Source: Rhodococcoides corynebacterioides
GTDB taxonomy: Bacteria > Actinomycetota > Actinomycetes > Mycobacteriales > Mycobacteriaceae
DNA length: 64,000 nucleotides
Direction: 5' to 3'
NCBI RefSeq assembly: GCF_019834675.1
Contig: NZ_JABUBU010000006.1
Coordinates: forward strand, 62,001-126,000
The translations under genes and the position numbers were made by a program. The notes under the pieces were generated by a model that was not told the origin of the DNA, made no database searches, and worked only from the letters and a program-made list of their open reading frames with translations. Shown in pieces: positions 20,474-32,658 of the stretch; the first letter of the stretch is position 1; every line of letters begins with the position of its first letter.

Positions 20474-20556
20474 GCTGATCTCCTTGTGCGAGACCGCATC
20501 CCGCGCACAATCGGTCGTCCGTCGGGACGGCCACCGGGCGCGGGCGCGGCTGGTCG

Positions 20557-22824
<2,268 letters not shown>

Positions 22825-22858
22825 TCATGGGTCCGGGCGGTCGGGAACGTCCACGCGG

Positions 22859-23986
22859 TCAGAGGTCGAGAACCAGATCCTCTCCGGCCGCCCGCGAGAC
22901 GCACACCAACATGTGGTCCTCCCGCTCGGCCGGGGACAGCCGCCGATCGCGGTGGTCCGGCGTTCCGTCCAGCACGCGAACCCGGCACGTTCCGCAGAAC
23001 CCCTGCCGGCAGGAGTAGGCGATGTCCGGTCGGGCCTCGCGCAGGACGTCGAGGGCGGTGCGGTCGGACGGCACCTCCACGGTCTCCTCGGACCGGGCGA
23101 GCGTGATGCGGAACGGTTCCCCGGACACCACCGGCGGCGGCGAGAACCGCTCCAGGTGCAGCCGCGTCGCACCGGTCTGCTCGATGCCGCCGCGCACCAG
23201 ATCCATCATCGGGGGCGGACCGCAGGTGTAGACCGAGCCGCCGTCGGGAGCGTGCCGCAGGAGGTCGGCCGCCGTCGGCAGACCGTCGACGTCGTCGCTG
23301 CGCACCGTGACGCGCTCGGGCTCCCACGTGGAGATCTCGTCGAGGTAGGGCGTCGCCGCGCGGGAGCGACCGGTGTGCACCAGGTGCCAGTCCATCCCCA
23401 CCGCGCGGGCACGACGCACCATGGGCAGGATCGCGGTGATCCCGATGCCACCCGCGACGAACAGCGCGGAACCGGCGGCCACGAACGGAAAAGCGTTGCG
23501 CGGCCCCGTGATCACGATGCGGTCGCCCACCTCGAGGCCGTGCATCTCCCGCGAACCCCCGCCGCCGTCGGGAATCAGCCGGACCGCGATCGTGTACGCG
23601 TCCGACTCGAGCGGATCACCGCACAGGGAGTACTGACGTCGTCGTCCCGAGGGGAGTTCGACGTCGACGTGACTGCCCGGATGCCACGAGGGCACGTCCT
23701 CGCCGTCGACCCGGCGGAAGGTGAACTCCACGACGTTCTCGTCGACGCACACCGTCCGGCGCGCCACGAGGGTCATGTCCAGCCGGCGGACGACGGTCGG
23801 CGCCCCGACCCCCCGGAACTCCGACAGATCGAGCATGGCGAAGACCTTGTCGAGCCCGTCGGTGATCTGGGCGAGCGCCTCGTCCTGCTCCGGCCCGCCG
23901 AACAGATCCGTCGGAATGGTGCGGCTGGCCCGGTATCCGCGCACCGTCTCGAGGACGCGGGCGGCTTTGCGCCGTCGGCTGCTCAC
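22859..23986 (-). CDS. FAD/NAD(P)H-dependent reductase with C-terminal [2Fe-2S] ferredoxin domain
   Basis: 375 aa from GTG 23986, overlapping the upstream gene by 4 bp (GTGA). An FNR-type flavin domain (RQYSLCGDP) and an NAD(P)H domain (FVAGGIGITAILPM, CGPPPMMD) are followed by a plant-type [2Fe-2S] domain with CRQGFCGTC and a distal C (MLVCVS). The order matches phthalate dioxygenase reductase or VanB-type electron-transfer proteins, plus about 60 extra N-terminal residues. The coupled upstream gene encodes a ferritin-like di-iron protein, so the two may form a reductase/oxygenase pair. Confidence 0.9.
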   Translation of the reverse strand: MSSRRRKAARVLETVRGYRASRTIPTDLFGGPEQDEALAQITDGLDKVFAMLDLSEFRGVGAPTVVRRLDMTLVARRTVCVDENVVEFTFRRVDGEDVPSWHPGSHVDVELPSGRRRQYSLCGDPLESDAYTIAVRLIPDGGGGSREMHGLEVGDRIVITGPRNAFPFVAAGSALFVAGGIGITAILPMVRRARAVGMDWHLVHTGRSRAATPYLDEISTWEPERVTVRSDDVDGLPTAADLLRHAPDGGSVYTCGPPPMMDLVRGGIEQTGATRLHLERFSPPPVVSGEPFRITLARSEETVEVPSDRTALDVLREARPDIAYSCRQGFCGTCRVRVLDGTPDHRDRRLSPAEREDHMLVCVSRAAGEDLVLDL

Positions 23987-24852
23987 GTCGCGGCGGCCCG
24001 CGCCGCGGGCGACGACGCGAGGTAGTTCACGGCCAGCGCGGTGGAACTCTCCTGCGAGGGGTGGAAGTCCTTGGCGAAATACCGCACCGACGCCTTGGCG
24101 ATGTCCTTCGCCGAGGGGAACAGGCCGGCCTTCATGACCCGGCGAACGTCGCGCAACCGCGCCTTGCGCTGCGACGGCGGCAACGTCGGATCGTTCTCCA
24201 TCATGAACTTCAGTCCGCGTCCCCACATCGAGACGATGGACGGCGTCACCATGATGTAGGTCCGGACGCGGCGCCACCGGCTGGTGTCGAAGTACTGCAG
24301 CACGTCGAACGCGACCGCCCGGTGCTCCACCTCTTCGGCCCCGTGCCAGCGCACCAGGTCGAGCATCGTCGGATCGATGTCGGCCTCGTCGAGTGCCGGT
24401 TCGGTGAGCACCCAGTGGCCGAGGAACGACGTCAGGTGCTCGATGGCCGCGATGAGCGACAGGCGTTCGACCAGGCTGTTCTTGGTGTCCGTGGGTCGCT
24501 TGTCCAGCGCCACCCGGAACAGGTATTCCATGTGGCTCACGTACGGGGTCGGGTCGAGGCCGCGACTCTTCAACCAGTCGTGCACGCCGGTGTGCGCCTG
24601 GGCGTGCATCGCCTCCTGGCCGATGAAGCCGATGACGTCCTGACGGAGCTTCTCGTCGTGGATCATCGGCAGCGCCTCGGTGAACACGCGCACGAACCAC
24701 TCCTCGCCCTCGGGGAGGAACAGGTGCATCACGTTCATCAGGTGGGTGGAGACGACGTCGTCGTTCATGTAGTGCATGCGCATGTCGTCCCAGCGGAACT
24801 CCACGTCCCGCGCGGTCAGCGTCACAGGTCCCGGGTCGTTGGTCACCGACAC
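23983..24852 (-). CDS. PF10118-type predicted metal-dependent hydrolase, ferritin-like di-iron protein
   Basis: 289 aa, all-helical. Metal-ligand-like motifs are EAMHAQAH, IEHLTSFLGH and AEEVEHRAVAFDV, the spacing expected of a di-iron four-helix bundle. GTG 24852 has a strong GGAGGA site. PF10118 is annotated as a hydrolase, but the ExxH ligands and the reductase encoded next to it suggest oxygen-dependent chemistry instead; this is inference. The pair sits between gyrB and dciA. Confidence 0.8.
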   Translation of the reverse strand: MSVTNDPGPVTLTARDVEFRWDDMRMHYMNDDVVSTHLMNVMHLFLPEGEEWFVRVFTEALPMIHDEKLRQDVIGFIGQEAMHAQAHTGVHDWLKSRGLDPTPYVSHMEYLFRVALDKRPTDTKNSLVERLSLIAAIEHLTSFLGHWVLTEPALDEADIDPTMLDLVRWHGAEEVEHRAVAFDVLQYFDTSRWRRVRTYIMVTPSIVSMWGRGLKFMMENDPTLPPSQRKARLRDVRRVMKAGLFPSAKDIAKASVRYFAKDFHPSQESSTALAVNYLASSPAARAAAT

Positions 24853-25091
24853 GATTGTTCCTCCTCAGCCCTGGTGAGCGGTAGGCGGGGCTCGTGCGGA
24901 TATTCGGTCCGACGCCGACGCCCGGACGGGTACGACAGTGGGTAGAGCCGTCGAACGGTCCGTGACCTGCCCCTCGTCCCGACCGTAGAACGGCCCGCGC
25001 GACGGATCAACAACTGTTGAGAATTGTCAGCACGACGCTGCGCGGACGTTGTCACCCGTCGGCGACCGGTCGACCGCGGACCGGCGTTCGG

Positions 25092-25643
25092 TCAGCCGTA
25101 CGTGTCGCGCGGACCACGGCCGGAGACGTGCCTCTCGCCCTTGCGCCAGCTCGGCGCGGCCGGCCCGGTGATGCGCAGACTCGTGACCACGCCGCTGCCG
25201 ACCGCCGCGGCGATCCGGCCGAGGATCTGGGACTGCATCAACCGCAGCTGCGTGGCCCAGGCCGTCGATTCCGCCGTCACGGCCAGCACGCCGTCCCGCA
25301 ACGTCGACGGCTGCGCGTGCGCGGCGATGTCGGATCCGACCACCGACTCCCAGCGGCCGAAGACCGTGCCCTCGTCCACCTTGGCCGACCACCCGCGCGA
25401 CGCCGCCAACGACGCGGCGAGCGCCCCGAGGGCCTGCGGATCACGATCGTCCGGGCGCGCGGACGACCACGTGCGCGTCCGACGGGGACGGCGGACGTAC
25501 GGCGAGCGACCCTGCCCCACCGCCTTGCCGTTCGCCTTGGCCGCGGCCCGCGCCGCCTCGAGGGCCTGCCGCGCGATGTCCGACCCCCGCGGAGCGGACG
25601 ACGGGGACTCGTTCGCGCCGGAACTCGCCGGTGTCTCGCTCAT
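25092..25643 (-). CDS. dciA: DciA (DUF721), replicative helicase loader/operator
   Basis: 183 aa. A disordered, basic N-terminus is followed by the DUF721 KH-like domain ([24 protein letters not shown]... and [13 protein letters not shown]). DciA is the ancestral DnaB helicase loader used by bacteria without DnaC/DnaI, including mycobacteria. It overlaps recF by 4 bp (ATGA), the conserved dnaN-recF-dciA-gyrB order. Confidence 0.93.
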   Translation of the reverse strand: MSETPASSGANESPSSAPRGSDIARQALEAARAAAKANGKAVGQGRSPYVRRPRRTRTWSSARPDDRDPQALGALAASLAASRGWSAKVDEGTVFGRWESVVGSDIAAHAQPSTLRDGVLAVTAESTAWATQLRLMQSQILGRIAAAVGSGVVTSLRITGPAAPSWRKGERHVSGRGPRDTYG

Positions 25644-26911
25644 ACGTCCTCCTCCGTGTCCTGTCGAGTCTGCACCCGGTCACCGACACCCGACTCGGGA
25701 ACGTGGTGCGTCGCCACGGACGCGCGGCTCGGTGTCCCGTCCGCGGTCACCGTGTCGTGCGCCCGGACGTCGACGCGCACCGCCGACAACTCGTCGGGCA
25801 CGTCCTCACCGACCGCGGCCGTCACCAAAACCTGCTCCGCGGTCGCCGCCACGCGCGCCAGGGCGGTTCGGCGGGCACGGTCCAGTTCGGCGAACACGTC
25901 GTCGAGCAGGAGCACCGGATCGCTGCCCTCGCTGCGCAGAAGCGCGAACGCACCCAACCGCAAAGCCAGGGCGTACGACCACGACTCACCGTGACTGGCG
26001 AAGCCCTTCGCGGGATCGGTGCCCAGCACGAGCTCGAGGTCGTCCCGGTGCGGCCCGACCAGCGTGGTGCCCCGCTCGATCTCCCGGGTACGCACGACCG
26101 AGAGTTGCTGCAGGAACGCCGCTTCCAGGACATCGACGTCGTCCGGCTCCTCGGCACGGTCGAGATCGAACAGCTCGGGCGGGGCGGAGTCGCCGATCGA
26201 ACACTTGTAACCCACCCGCGCGGGTCGCGACCCCGGCGCGATGTCGCGATACGCCTGCGACACATGGGGTCCGACGTCGCGGCACGCGCGCAGTCGATGC
26301 GCGACGATCTCGGCCCCGAACGCGGCCAACTGGCTGTCCCACACCTCGAGTGTCGCCAGCGCCGACGCGCCGTCCTGCGACGTCGTGCCGCGGCGCAGCG
26401 CGTAGCCACCGGACTTGAGCAGTGTCGACCGCTGACGGAGCACGCGGTCGTATTCCGTTCGGACAGCAGCCATTCGAGGCGACCGGGCCACGATCAACTC
26501 GTCGAGATAGCGACGACGCTCGGTGGGCTCGCCGCGCACCATCGCCAGATCCTCGGGCGCGAACAGCACCGTGTTCAGCACCCCGAGGATCTCCCGCGGA
26601 CGACGCACGGGGCTGGTGTTCAGCCGCGCACGGTTCGGTCGGCCCGCCGCGATATCGACGTCGACGGTCAGCTCACGACCGAGGTTGACCACCGTCGCGC
26701 GCACGAGGGCCCGGTCGGCGCCGGTTCTGACGAGCGGGGCATCCGTCGCGACCCGGTGCGAGGACAGGGTCGCGAGGTACCCGAGCGCCTCGAGCACATT
26801 GGTCTTGCCGTGACCGTTGGGCCCCACCAACACGGTGGCGCCGGGGGTCAGCTCGAGCGCGAGCCGTTCCCAGGAACGGAAATCGACCAGCGTGGTGGAT
26901 CGAACGAACAC
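25640..26911 (-). CDS. recF: DNA replication and repair protein RecF
   Basis: 423 aa SMC-like ATPase: Walker [10 protein letters not shown], signature SHGESW and Walker [12 protein letters not shown]. It helps load RecA at gaps. The start GTG 26911 directly abuts the gnd stop. The roughly 50-residue C-terminal tail past the ATPase core is Val/Thr-rich and specific to this lineage. Confidence 0.96.
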   Translation of the reverse strand: MFVRSTTLVDFRSWERLALELTPGATVLVGPNGHGKTNVLEALGYLATLSSHRVATDAPLVRTGADRALVRATVVNLGRELTVDVDIAAGRPNRARLNTSPVRRPREILGVLNTVLFAPEDLAMVRGEPTERRRYLDELIVARSPRMAAVRTEYDRVLRQRSTLLKSGGYALRRGTTSQDGASALATLEVWDSQLAAFGAEIVAHRLRACRDVGPHVSQAYRDIAPGSRPARVGYKCSIGDSAPPELFDLDRAEEPDDVDVLEAAFLQQLSVVRTREIERGTTLVGPHRDDLELVLGTDPAKGFASHGESWSYALALRLGAFALLRSEGSDPVLLLDDVFAELDRARRTALARVAATAEQVLVTAAVGEDVPDELSAVRVDVRAHDTVTADGTPSRASVATHHVPESGVGDRVQTRQDTEEDV

Positions 26912-27817
26912 CTACGCACCGGTGGTCTCGGTGTTCGGGGCGCGCTGCACCGCGTGGCCACCGAACTGGTTGCGCAGAGCCGAGACCGCCTTCATCGCCG
27001 GGGAGTCCTGCTGACGCGACGCGAACCGCGCGAAGAGCGCCGCGGAGATCACGGGAGCCGGCACGGAGTGGCGGATCGCTTCCTCGACGGTCCACCTGCC
27101 CTCGCCGGAATCCTGTGTGTACCCGGAGATCTCGCTGAACGCCGGGTCCTCCTCGAGCGCCTTGACCAACAGGTCGAGCAGCCACGACCGCACGACGGTG
27201 CCCTTGGTCCAGGCCCGCACCACGCCGGTGACGTCCTCGATGAGATCCTCGGCCGCGAGCAGCTCGTAGCCCTCGGCGTACGCGTGCATCAGGCCGTACT
27301 CGATGCCGTTGTGCACCATCTTCGCGTAGTGACCGGCACCGACCGGGCCCGCGTGGACGAAGCCGTCGGCGCGCTCGCCCTCGGGGCGCAGCGCGTCGAA
27401 GATCGGCATGGCGCGCTCGACGTCGCCGGCGGCGCCGCCGACCATGAGGCCGTAGCCGTTGTCGAGACCCCACACGCCGCCCGAGACGCCGGCGTCGAGG
27501 TAACCGATACCCTTCTCGGACAACATCTTTCCGTGCACGGCGTCGTCGGTGAAACGAGAGTTGCCGCCGTCGATCACCAGGTCGCCCTCGGACAGGACGT
27601 CGGCCAGCTCGGTGACGGTCTCGCGCGTGACCGGGCCGGAAGGCACCATGACCCACACGATGCGCGGAGCCGGCAGCGCCTCGGCGAGGGCCGCGAGAGA
27701 CGTCACGTCGGTGACCTCGGGCCGCGGGTCGTACCCGACGACCTCGATGTCGTGGCGGCGCAGCCGCTCGCGCATGTTGAACCCCATCTTGCCGAGTCCG
27801 ATCAGTCCGATCTTCAT
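26912..27817 (-). CDS. gnd: 6-phosphogluconate dehydrogenase, short (decarboxylating) type
   Basis: 301 aa. An N-terminal Rossmann fold (GLIGLGKMGFNM), the IDGGNSRFTDD and DAGVSGGVWG substrate motifs, and the HYAKMVHNGIEYG catalytic Lys/Asn segment are present. The about 300-aa length matches the short actinobacterial enzyme rather than the 470-aa form. It oxidises 6-phosphogluconate to ribulose-5-phosphate. gnd between dnaN and recF is also seen in M. smegmatis and Rhodococcus. Confidence 0.92.
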   Translation of the reverse strand: MKIGLIGLGKMGFNMRERLRRHDIEVVGYDPRPEVTDVTSLAALAEALPAPRIVWVMVPSGPVTRETVTELADVLSEGDLVIDGGNSRFTDDAVHGKMLSEKGIGYLDAGVSGGVWGLDNGYGLMVGGAAGDVERAMPIFDALRPEGERADGFVHAGPVGAGHYAKMVHNGIEYGLMHAYAEGYELLAAEDLIEDVTGVVRAWTKGTVVRSWLLDLLVKALEEDPAFSEISGYTQDSGEGRWTVEEAIRHSVPAPVISAALFARFASRQQDSPAMKAVSALRNQFGGHAVQRAPNTETTGA

Positions 27818-27864
27818 GCGTGGTGTCCTCTCGAAATGGCGGTGAGCTGTCGACCGGGGGCGAC

Positions 27865-29049
27865 TCAGCCCGGAAGGCGTACCGGCATCAGCAGATACGT
27901 GTACTCGCTGCGGGGAGCGGCGAAGGTGCCGCTCTCGTCGGCGGTCAGCTCCTCCTCGCCGGCGGGCCGCAACACGGCCGGACGGCTGGGGGTGGTGAAT
28001 CCGAACGACACGCGCTCCGCGTGCAGCGAGTTCAGACCGTCGGTGAGGTACCCGGGGTTGAACGCGATGGTGAGCGGTTCGCCCTGGAAGTGCGCTTCGA
28101 TGGACTCCTCGGCGCGACCGGCGTCGTCCCCGCCGGCCGACAGCGTGACGGTGTCCGCGGCGAACTCGAGGCGCACCTGGGCGCCCCGCTCGGCGAGCAG
28201 AGCGACGCGCTTGATGGCGTCGAGCAGCGGGGCGATCGGCACGGTGGCGACGGCGGTGTGCTCCGCCGGCAGGAGCTGACGGAACTTGGGGAACTCGGCG
28301 TCGAGCAGCCGCGTCGTGGTCCGACGGCCGTCGCCGACGATGCCGAGCAGACCGTCGTTGCCCACGTGCGAGGCGGATCCGAGCGCGAGCTGCACGGCCG
28401 AATCACCGCCTCCGCCGATGCTTTTCGCGGAATCCGAGAGCGTCTTCGCCGGGATGAGCACGGCGGCGCTGGTCCCGGCGGCCGCGGGGCTCCACTCGAG
28501 CTCACGCACCGCGAGACGGAAACGGTCGGTCGCGGCCAGGACCACGGCGTCGCCGTCGATCTCCATCCGGATGCCGGTCAGCATCGGCAGGGTGTCGTCC
28601 TTGCCGGCGGCGACCGCGACCTGCGAGATGGCCTGCGCGAAGACGTCGACGGGCAGCGTGCCGGTCTGCGACGGCAGCTCGGGCAGCGACGGGTAGTCCT
28701 CCACGGGCATCGTCGGCAGCGAGAACTTGGCGGTGCCGCAGGTGATGAGCACCTTGGTGCCGTCGACGGTGACGTCGACCGGCTTGGCGGGGAGCGACTT
28801 GGTGATGTCGGCGAGCAGCTTGCCCGACACGAGCACCTGGCCGCTGCCGGCCACCTCGACCGGAACGCGCACCTGCGCCGAGACCTCGTAGTCGAATCCG
28901 GAGACGGTCAGCCCGGCGTCGTCGACCGCGAGGAGGACCCCGCCGAGGACGGGAACGGCCGGGCGAGACGGAAGCGATCGAGCCACCCACGCGACGGAAT
29001 CGGAGAAGTCGTCTCGAGCGACTCGAAACTTCACGGTGCCCAGCTCCAT
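27865..29049 (-). CDS. dnaN: DNA polymerase III beta sliding clamp
   Basis: 394 aa from ATG 29049, with GAGAGGAT about 12 bases upstream; the open frame continues to 29229, but that part is oriC sequence. The clamp repeats include [21 protein letters not shown] and [12 protein letters not shown], and the C-terminus is [10 protein letters not shown]. It forms the processivity ring for replication and repair polymerases. Confidence 0.97.
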   Translation of the reverse strand: MELGTVKFRVARDDFSDSVAWVARSLPSRPAVPVLGGVLLAVDDAGLTVSGFDYEVSAQVRVPVEVAGSGQVLVSGKLLADITKSLPAKPVDVTVDGTKVLITCGTAKFSLPTMPVEDYPSLPELPSQTGTLPVDVFAQAISQVAVAAGKDDTLPMLTGIRMEIDGDAVVLAATDRFRLAVRELEWSPAAAGTSAAVLIPAKTLSDSAKSIGGGGDSAVQLALGSASHVGNDGLLGIVGDGRRTTTRLLDAEFPKFRQLLPAEHTAVATVPIAPLLDAIKRVALLAERGAQVRLEFAADTVTLSAGGDDAGRAEESIEAHFQGEPLTIAFNPGYLTDGLNSLHAERVSFGFTTPSRPAVLRPAGEEELTADESGTFAAPRSEYTYLLMPVRLPG

Positions 29050-29229
29050 CGCTCGGGTGATCCTCTCGGTCGGCGGCTCGTGGTCGGTACGGCACCACGC
29101 GAAGCGGTGGGCACAGCACACGCTAGGCGCTCGACGGCTCGCTGGAAAGTCGGGGCCACGGACCGCTCGGCGGCGGATCGGATGGCGGGTCGGGCCGCCG
29201 AACGGGTGTGGACCGATCGCTCCCCACAC

Positions 29230-29260
29230 CTCTTTCGAAAAGAGTGTTCTTGGAAAGAAC
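29230..29260. repeat. two adjacent inverted repeats in the A/T-rich part of oriC
   Basis: CTCTTT / AAAGAG with a 3-nt centre (29230-29244) and GTTCTT / AAGAAC with a 3-nt centre (29246-29260) are perfect and lie one base apart. They are 180-220 bp upstream of dnaN. They may be operators of a dnaN promoter or part of the duplex-unwinding region. Confidence 0.6.
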
Positions 29261-29488
29261 TACAAGCAACAGTCATAGGTCCTGTGGAACCTGTGGAGCG
29301 AGCCCATCCGGCGCTGGTGACACGGCGTGGCGGCTCGAGGATCGACCCGGGAGTGGATTCGGGACGCGGGCGGCCCGGGTGTGGACGGCCGATGACCCGT
29401 CGGAGAACTCCACGTTTCATCCCCGGGGAATCCCCGTTTTCCACACAGTTGTCCACAGGTGTGTATCGACGTGAGGTCGAGACGCAGA

Positions 29489-29530
29489 ACGGCCCCCGAT
29501 CGGTCCGCGCGGGCGGTGATCGGGGGCCGT
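29489..29530 (-). terminator. terminator-like hairpin after dnaA
   Basis: A perfect 13-bp inverted repeat (ACGGCCCCCGATC / GATCGGGGGCCGT) with a 16-nt loop lies 34 bp after the dnaA stop. Only weak T content follows. It probably ends dnaA transcription before the oriC boxes. Confidence 0.6.
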
Positions 29531-29564
29531 CGAGACCCTTCGAGTGATGACGAGGGGCCGGGAG

Positions 29565-31103
29565 TCAGCGACTGGAACGTTGTTTGATGCGCGCGGTGAG
29601 TTCCTGAACCTGGTTGTACGTCCGATGCCGCTCGGTCATCTCCTTGCGGATCTTTTTGTCCGCGTACATGACGGTGGTGTGGTCCCGGCCGAAGGTCTGA
29701 CCGATCTTGGGCAACGACAGGTCGGTGAGCTCGCGGCACAGGTACATGGCGATCTGACGGGCCTGGGCGATCGCCCGGGCCTTCCCGGGTCCGCACAACT
29801 CCTCGATGGTGGTGTCGAAGTACTCCGCGGTCACCGCCATGATCGTGGCGGCGTTGATCTCCACGCCGGGGGCGTCGGGAATGAGGTCGTGCAGCACCAC
29901 CTCGGCCAGCTTGGTGTCGAGGGTGTGGCCGTTGAGCGAGGCGAACGCGGTCACCCGGATCAACGCGCCCTCGAGCTCGCGGATGTTGCGCTCGATGCGA
30001 CTGGCGATCAACTCGAGGACGTCGTGCGGCACGTCGAGGCCGTCCATCTGCGCCTTCTTGCTCAGAATCGCGATGCGCGTCTCGAGCTCCGGCGGCTGGA
30101 CGTCGGTGATCAGACCCCACTCGAACCGCGTGCGGAGCCGCTCCTCGAGGGTGGCCAGCTGCTTCGGCGGCCGGTCGGAGGACACCACGATCTGCTTGTT
30201 CGCGTTGTGCAGCGTGTTGAAGGTGTGGAAGAACTCCTCCTGGATACCTTCCTTGCCCTCGATGAACTGGATGTCGTCGACCAGCAGCACGTCCGTCTCC
30301 CGGTAGCGGCGCTTGAACGCCACCTTGCGGTCGTCCCGGAGGCTGTTGATGAAGTCGTTGGTGAACTCCTCGGTCGAGACGTACTTCACGCGCATCCCGG
30401 GGAAGAGGCGCTGCGCGTAGTGGCCGGCCGCGTGCAGCAGGTGCGTCTTGCCCAGGCCGGAGGAACCCCACACGAACAGCGGGTTGTACGCGCGGGCGGG
30501 GGCCTCGGCGATGGCGACGGCGGCCGCGTGCGCGAATCGGTTGGACGCGCCGATCACGAAGGTGTCGAACGTGTACTTCGAGTTCAGGCTCGTCCCGGTC
30601 GGCGCGGAGGTGCTGGCGCGCGGCGGCGCGGTGTACGACGTGGGCCACGAGTTCTGGACGGCGGTCAGCGCGTCGCGGTCGTCGTCGACCTCCTCCTGGT
30701 CACCGCTCTCGGTGTCCGACGGTTCGCCCGTGGACGAGTCCGAGAGGAAGCGTCGACGGAACACCGGTCCGGACGGAGCCGGCTCGTACTTGTGGTCCGG
30801 CTCGTCGTCCTCCACCTCGTCCGCGTGCGGAGCCAGGCGAACACCGAGCCCCTCCACGGGAACGGCGAGGTGGCGGCCCAGGGCGGAGAGGATGGGTTCG
30901 CGCAGCCCGCGCTCGACGGCTTCCTGCGCCAGCGGCGAGGGCACCGACAGCAGGGCGAACCCCTGCGTGAGGGTGATCGGGCGCACCAGAGCCAGCCAGG
31001 CCTTCTGGGCGCGCGAGAGTGTCGCGCCGGTGTTCGAGCCGTCGGTGAGTTCGGCGACGACATCGGGCCACACTCCGGCCAAAACGTCCGGATCGTCCTG
31101 CAC
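29565..31103 (-). CDS. dnaA: chromosomal replication initiator DnaA
   Basis: 512 aa from GTG 31103, chosen for its strong GGGAGG five bases upstream and the [18 protein letters not shown]-terminus; the frame stays open to 31367. Domain I is followed by an acidic linker, the AAA+ core (Walker [13 protein letters not shown], Walker [13 protein letters not shown]) and the domain IV DNA-binding helix with [14 protein letters not shown]. It binds DnaA boxes and opens oriC. Confidence 0.97.
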   Translation of the reverse strand: MQDDPDVLAGVWPDVVAELTDGSNTGATLSRAQKAWLALVRPITLTQGFALLSVPSPLAQEAVERGLREPILSALGRHLAVPVEGLGVRLAPHADEVEDDEPDHKYEPAPSGPVFRRRFLSDSSTGEPSDTESGDQEEVDDDRDALTAVQNSWPTSYTAPPRASTSAPTGTSLNSKYTFDTFVIGASNRFAHAAAVAIAEAPARAYNPLFVWGSSGLGKTHLLHAAGHYAQRLFPGMRVKYVSTEEFTNDFINSLRDDRKVAFKRRYRETDVLLVDDIQFIEGKEGIQEEFFHTFNTLHNANKQIVVSSDRPPKQLATLEERLRTRFEWGLITDVQPPELETRIAILSKKAQMDGLDVPHDVLELIASRIERNIRELEGALIRVTAFASLNGHTLDTKLAEVVLHDLIPDAPGVEINAATIMAVTAEYFDTTIEELCGPGKARAIAQARQIAMYLCRELTDLSLPKIGQTFGRDHTTVMYADKKIRKEMTERHRTYNQVQELTARIKQRSSR

Positions 31104-31699
31104 GATGTCCTCCCAGTCGGGCCGGGAATCACCCGCGGCCGATGTGACGCGAGCTCCGTGCGAGCCGGCGTCGGCACTCGCGAATATGCCACCCGACCAG
31201 TGTTTCCACATAATTATCCACAGCTGTGGACGAACGACACCGGTGTAGCCCGCGCGCCCGGCGGGATCACGGTGTCCCGACGGCGGAGAGCACGGGCCGC
31301 GCGGTCGACACGGCCTCCGACCTGCATCGATGTCGACGACACGCGGTCTGCGGCGGCTCGACGGCACGTCGGCTGCGGTGGTGCTGAGGTAGGTCGGTCC
31401 CCCCGGCGGTGACGATTCCGCATCCGCCCGCGGGAGAAATTAGCACCCCGGGCGACGCCCAACAAGGCAAACGGTTCGGTCCGGTCGGATTGCTCGCTCC
31501 CCGGGGTGCTCGGCCTGCAGTTTGACCCTGTTCGCCGCCGTCAGTACCCTCGAACGGTCACCTGCTGCGCACATGTGCGGTATGCGAATCCGCCGCGGCG
31601 GCCGCGCGGGTGGCCACCCGAACTCGAGTTCACCGAACTCGCGACCACCAGCACACCATCGGCGCCCGTCGCGGCGTCGACGTATCGAGGAGTTACACC
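31104..31699 (-). promoter_or_regulatory. dnaA upstream region with DnaA boxes
   Basis: 596 bp between the divergent dnaA and rpmH starts, with no supported gene. A perfect TTATCCACA (31214-31222), a reverse TGTGGACGA (31225-31233) and GTTTCCACA (31202-31210) cluster 100-130 bp before the dnaA start, suited to dnaA autoregulation or to a second origin half. The rest should hold the dnaA and rpmH promoters, which I could not place with confidence. Confidence 0.65.
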
Positions 31700-31843
31700 G
31701 TGGCCAAGGGCAAGCGGACGTTCCAGCCGAACAACCGTCGTCGTGCACGCGTGCACGGCTTCCGTCTGCGCATGCGGACCCGCGCCGGCCGCGCCATCGT
31801 GTCGGCTCGTCGCAACAAGGGTCGCGCGTCCCTGACGGCTTGA
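31700..31843 (+). CDS. rpmH: 50S ribosomal protein bL34
   Basis: 47 aa, very basic: [19 protein letters not shown] and [20 protein letters not shown] 31700 has GAGGAG 8 bases upstream. It is the first gene of the rpmH-rnpA-yidD-yidC-jag string reading away from dnaA. Confidence 0.97.
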   Translation: MAKGKRTFQPNNRRRARVHGFRLRMRTRAGRAIVSARRNKGRASLTA

Positions 31844-31896
31844 TCCGTCTCGGCGCACGCACAGCCAACCGTCCGGCGCGGTGATCGGAGGCTCGG

Positions 31897-32307
31897 GTGC
31901 TCCCCGATCGGCATCGCCTCCATCGCTCGGCGGATTTCCGAGCGACGACGCGCGGCGGCCGACGTGTGGGCCGGCGTGACCTGGTCGTCCACGTGACGAC
32001 CCGTCGCGCCGGTGATCCGTCCGTCGCCGGACCGCGAGTCGCGCGGGTGGGCTTCGTCGTCAGCAAAGCAGTGGGGCCGGCGGTGACTCGACATCGAGTC
32101 GCTCGCCGGCTTCGTCATGTCTGCGTCCCGGTCGTGACCGCCCTGGCGGACGACGTCGACGTGGTCGTGCGAGCCCTGCCCGGGGCGGCGACGGCCTCGT
32201 CGTCCGAACTCGACCGCCAGCTCCGGTCCGGACTGCGTCGACTCGGCGCGTTCGCCGAGACCCCGAGCGCTGCGCCCGCACCCGGTCGCAGCCCCGCCGC
32301 GCGGTGA
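31897..32307 (+). CDS. rnpA: ribonuclease P protein component
   Basis: 136 aa, basic. The RNase P protein signature is present: GRRDLVVHV, GFVVSKAVGPAVTRHRVARRLRH. It partners the RNase P RNA in tRNA 5' maturation. GTG start; overlaps yidD by 4 bp. Confidence 0.93.
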   Translation: MLPDRHRLHRSADFRATTRGGRRVGRRDLVVHVTTRRAGDPSVAGPRVARVGFVVSKAVGPAVTRHRVARRLRHVCVPVVTALADDVDVVVRALPGAATASSSELDRQLRSGLRRLGAFAETPSAAPAPGRSPAAR

Positions 32308-32654
32308 CCACTCCCGCGCGTGGCCTGCGGGCCGTGGCCTCGTGGCCCGCTCGCGGCGCGATCGTCCTGATCGAGCTGTACCGAACCTACGTCTCTCCGT
32401 TGCGTCTTCCGACGTGCCGGTTCACCCCGACCTGCAGCGAGTACGCCGTCGAGGCGCTGCGGACGCGCGGTCTGGTGATCGGCACGATTCTGAGCGTCGT
32501 GCGTCTGCTGAAGTGCGCGCCCTGGCACCCTGGAGGATGGGACCCGGTGCCGGAACGGCGCCGCCGCGGTGCCCCTCCGGTGTCGGACCGGCGCCACGAC
32601 GAGTCCGGTCCCGATCATCCGCACCTGGATGGAACGAACATAAGGAGTACCTAG
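32304..32654 (+). CDS. yidD: membrane protein insertion efficiency factor YidD
   Basis: 116 aa. The core ([43 protein letters not shown]) is the YidD family, with an amphipathic N-terminal helix and a longer charged tail. It assists YidC-dependent insertion. It is translationally coupled to rnpA (GTGA), with yidC 4 bp downstream. Confidence 0.93.
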   Translation: MTTPARGLRAVASWPARGAIVLIELYRTYVSPLRLPTCRFTPTCSEYAVEALRTRGLVIGTILSVVRLLKCAPWHPGGWDPVPERRRRGAPPVSDRRHDESGPDHPHLDGTNIRST

Positions 32655-32658
32655 AGTC

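Larger units (their letters stand above)
29050..29564. other. oriC: oriC region between dnaA and dnaN
   Basis: 515 bp without a gene. It contains one perfect TTGTCCACA box (29449-29457), the near-box TTTTCCACA (29437-29445), and reverse-orientation TGTGGA-core boxes at 29207-29215, 29283-29291, 29292-29300 and 29380-29388. An A/T-rich patch (29231-29279) stands out from the GC-rich surroundings and could be the unwinding element. The dnaA-dnaN spacer is the experimentally mapped origin in mycobacteria; assignment here is by position and boxes. Confidence 0.85.
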
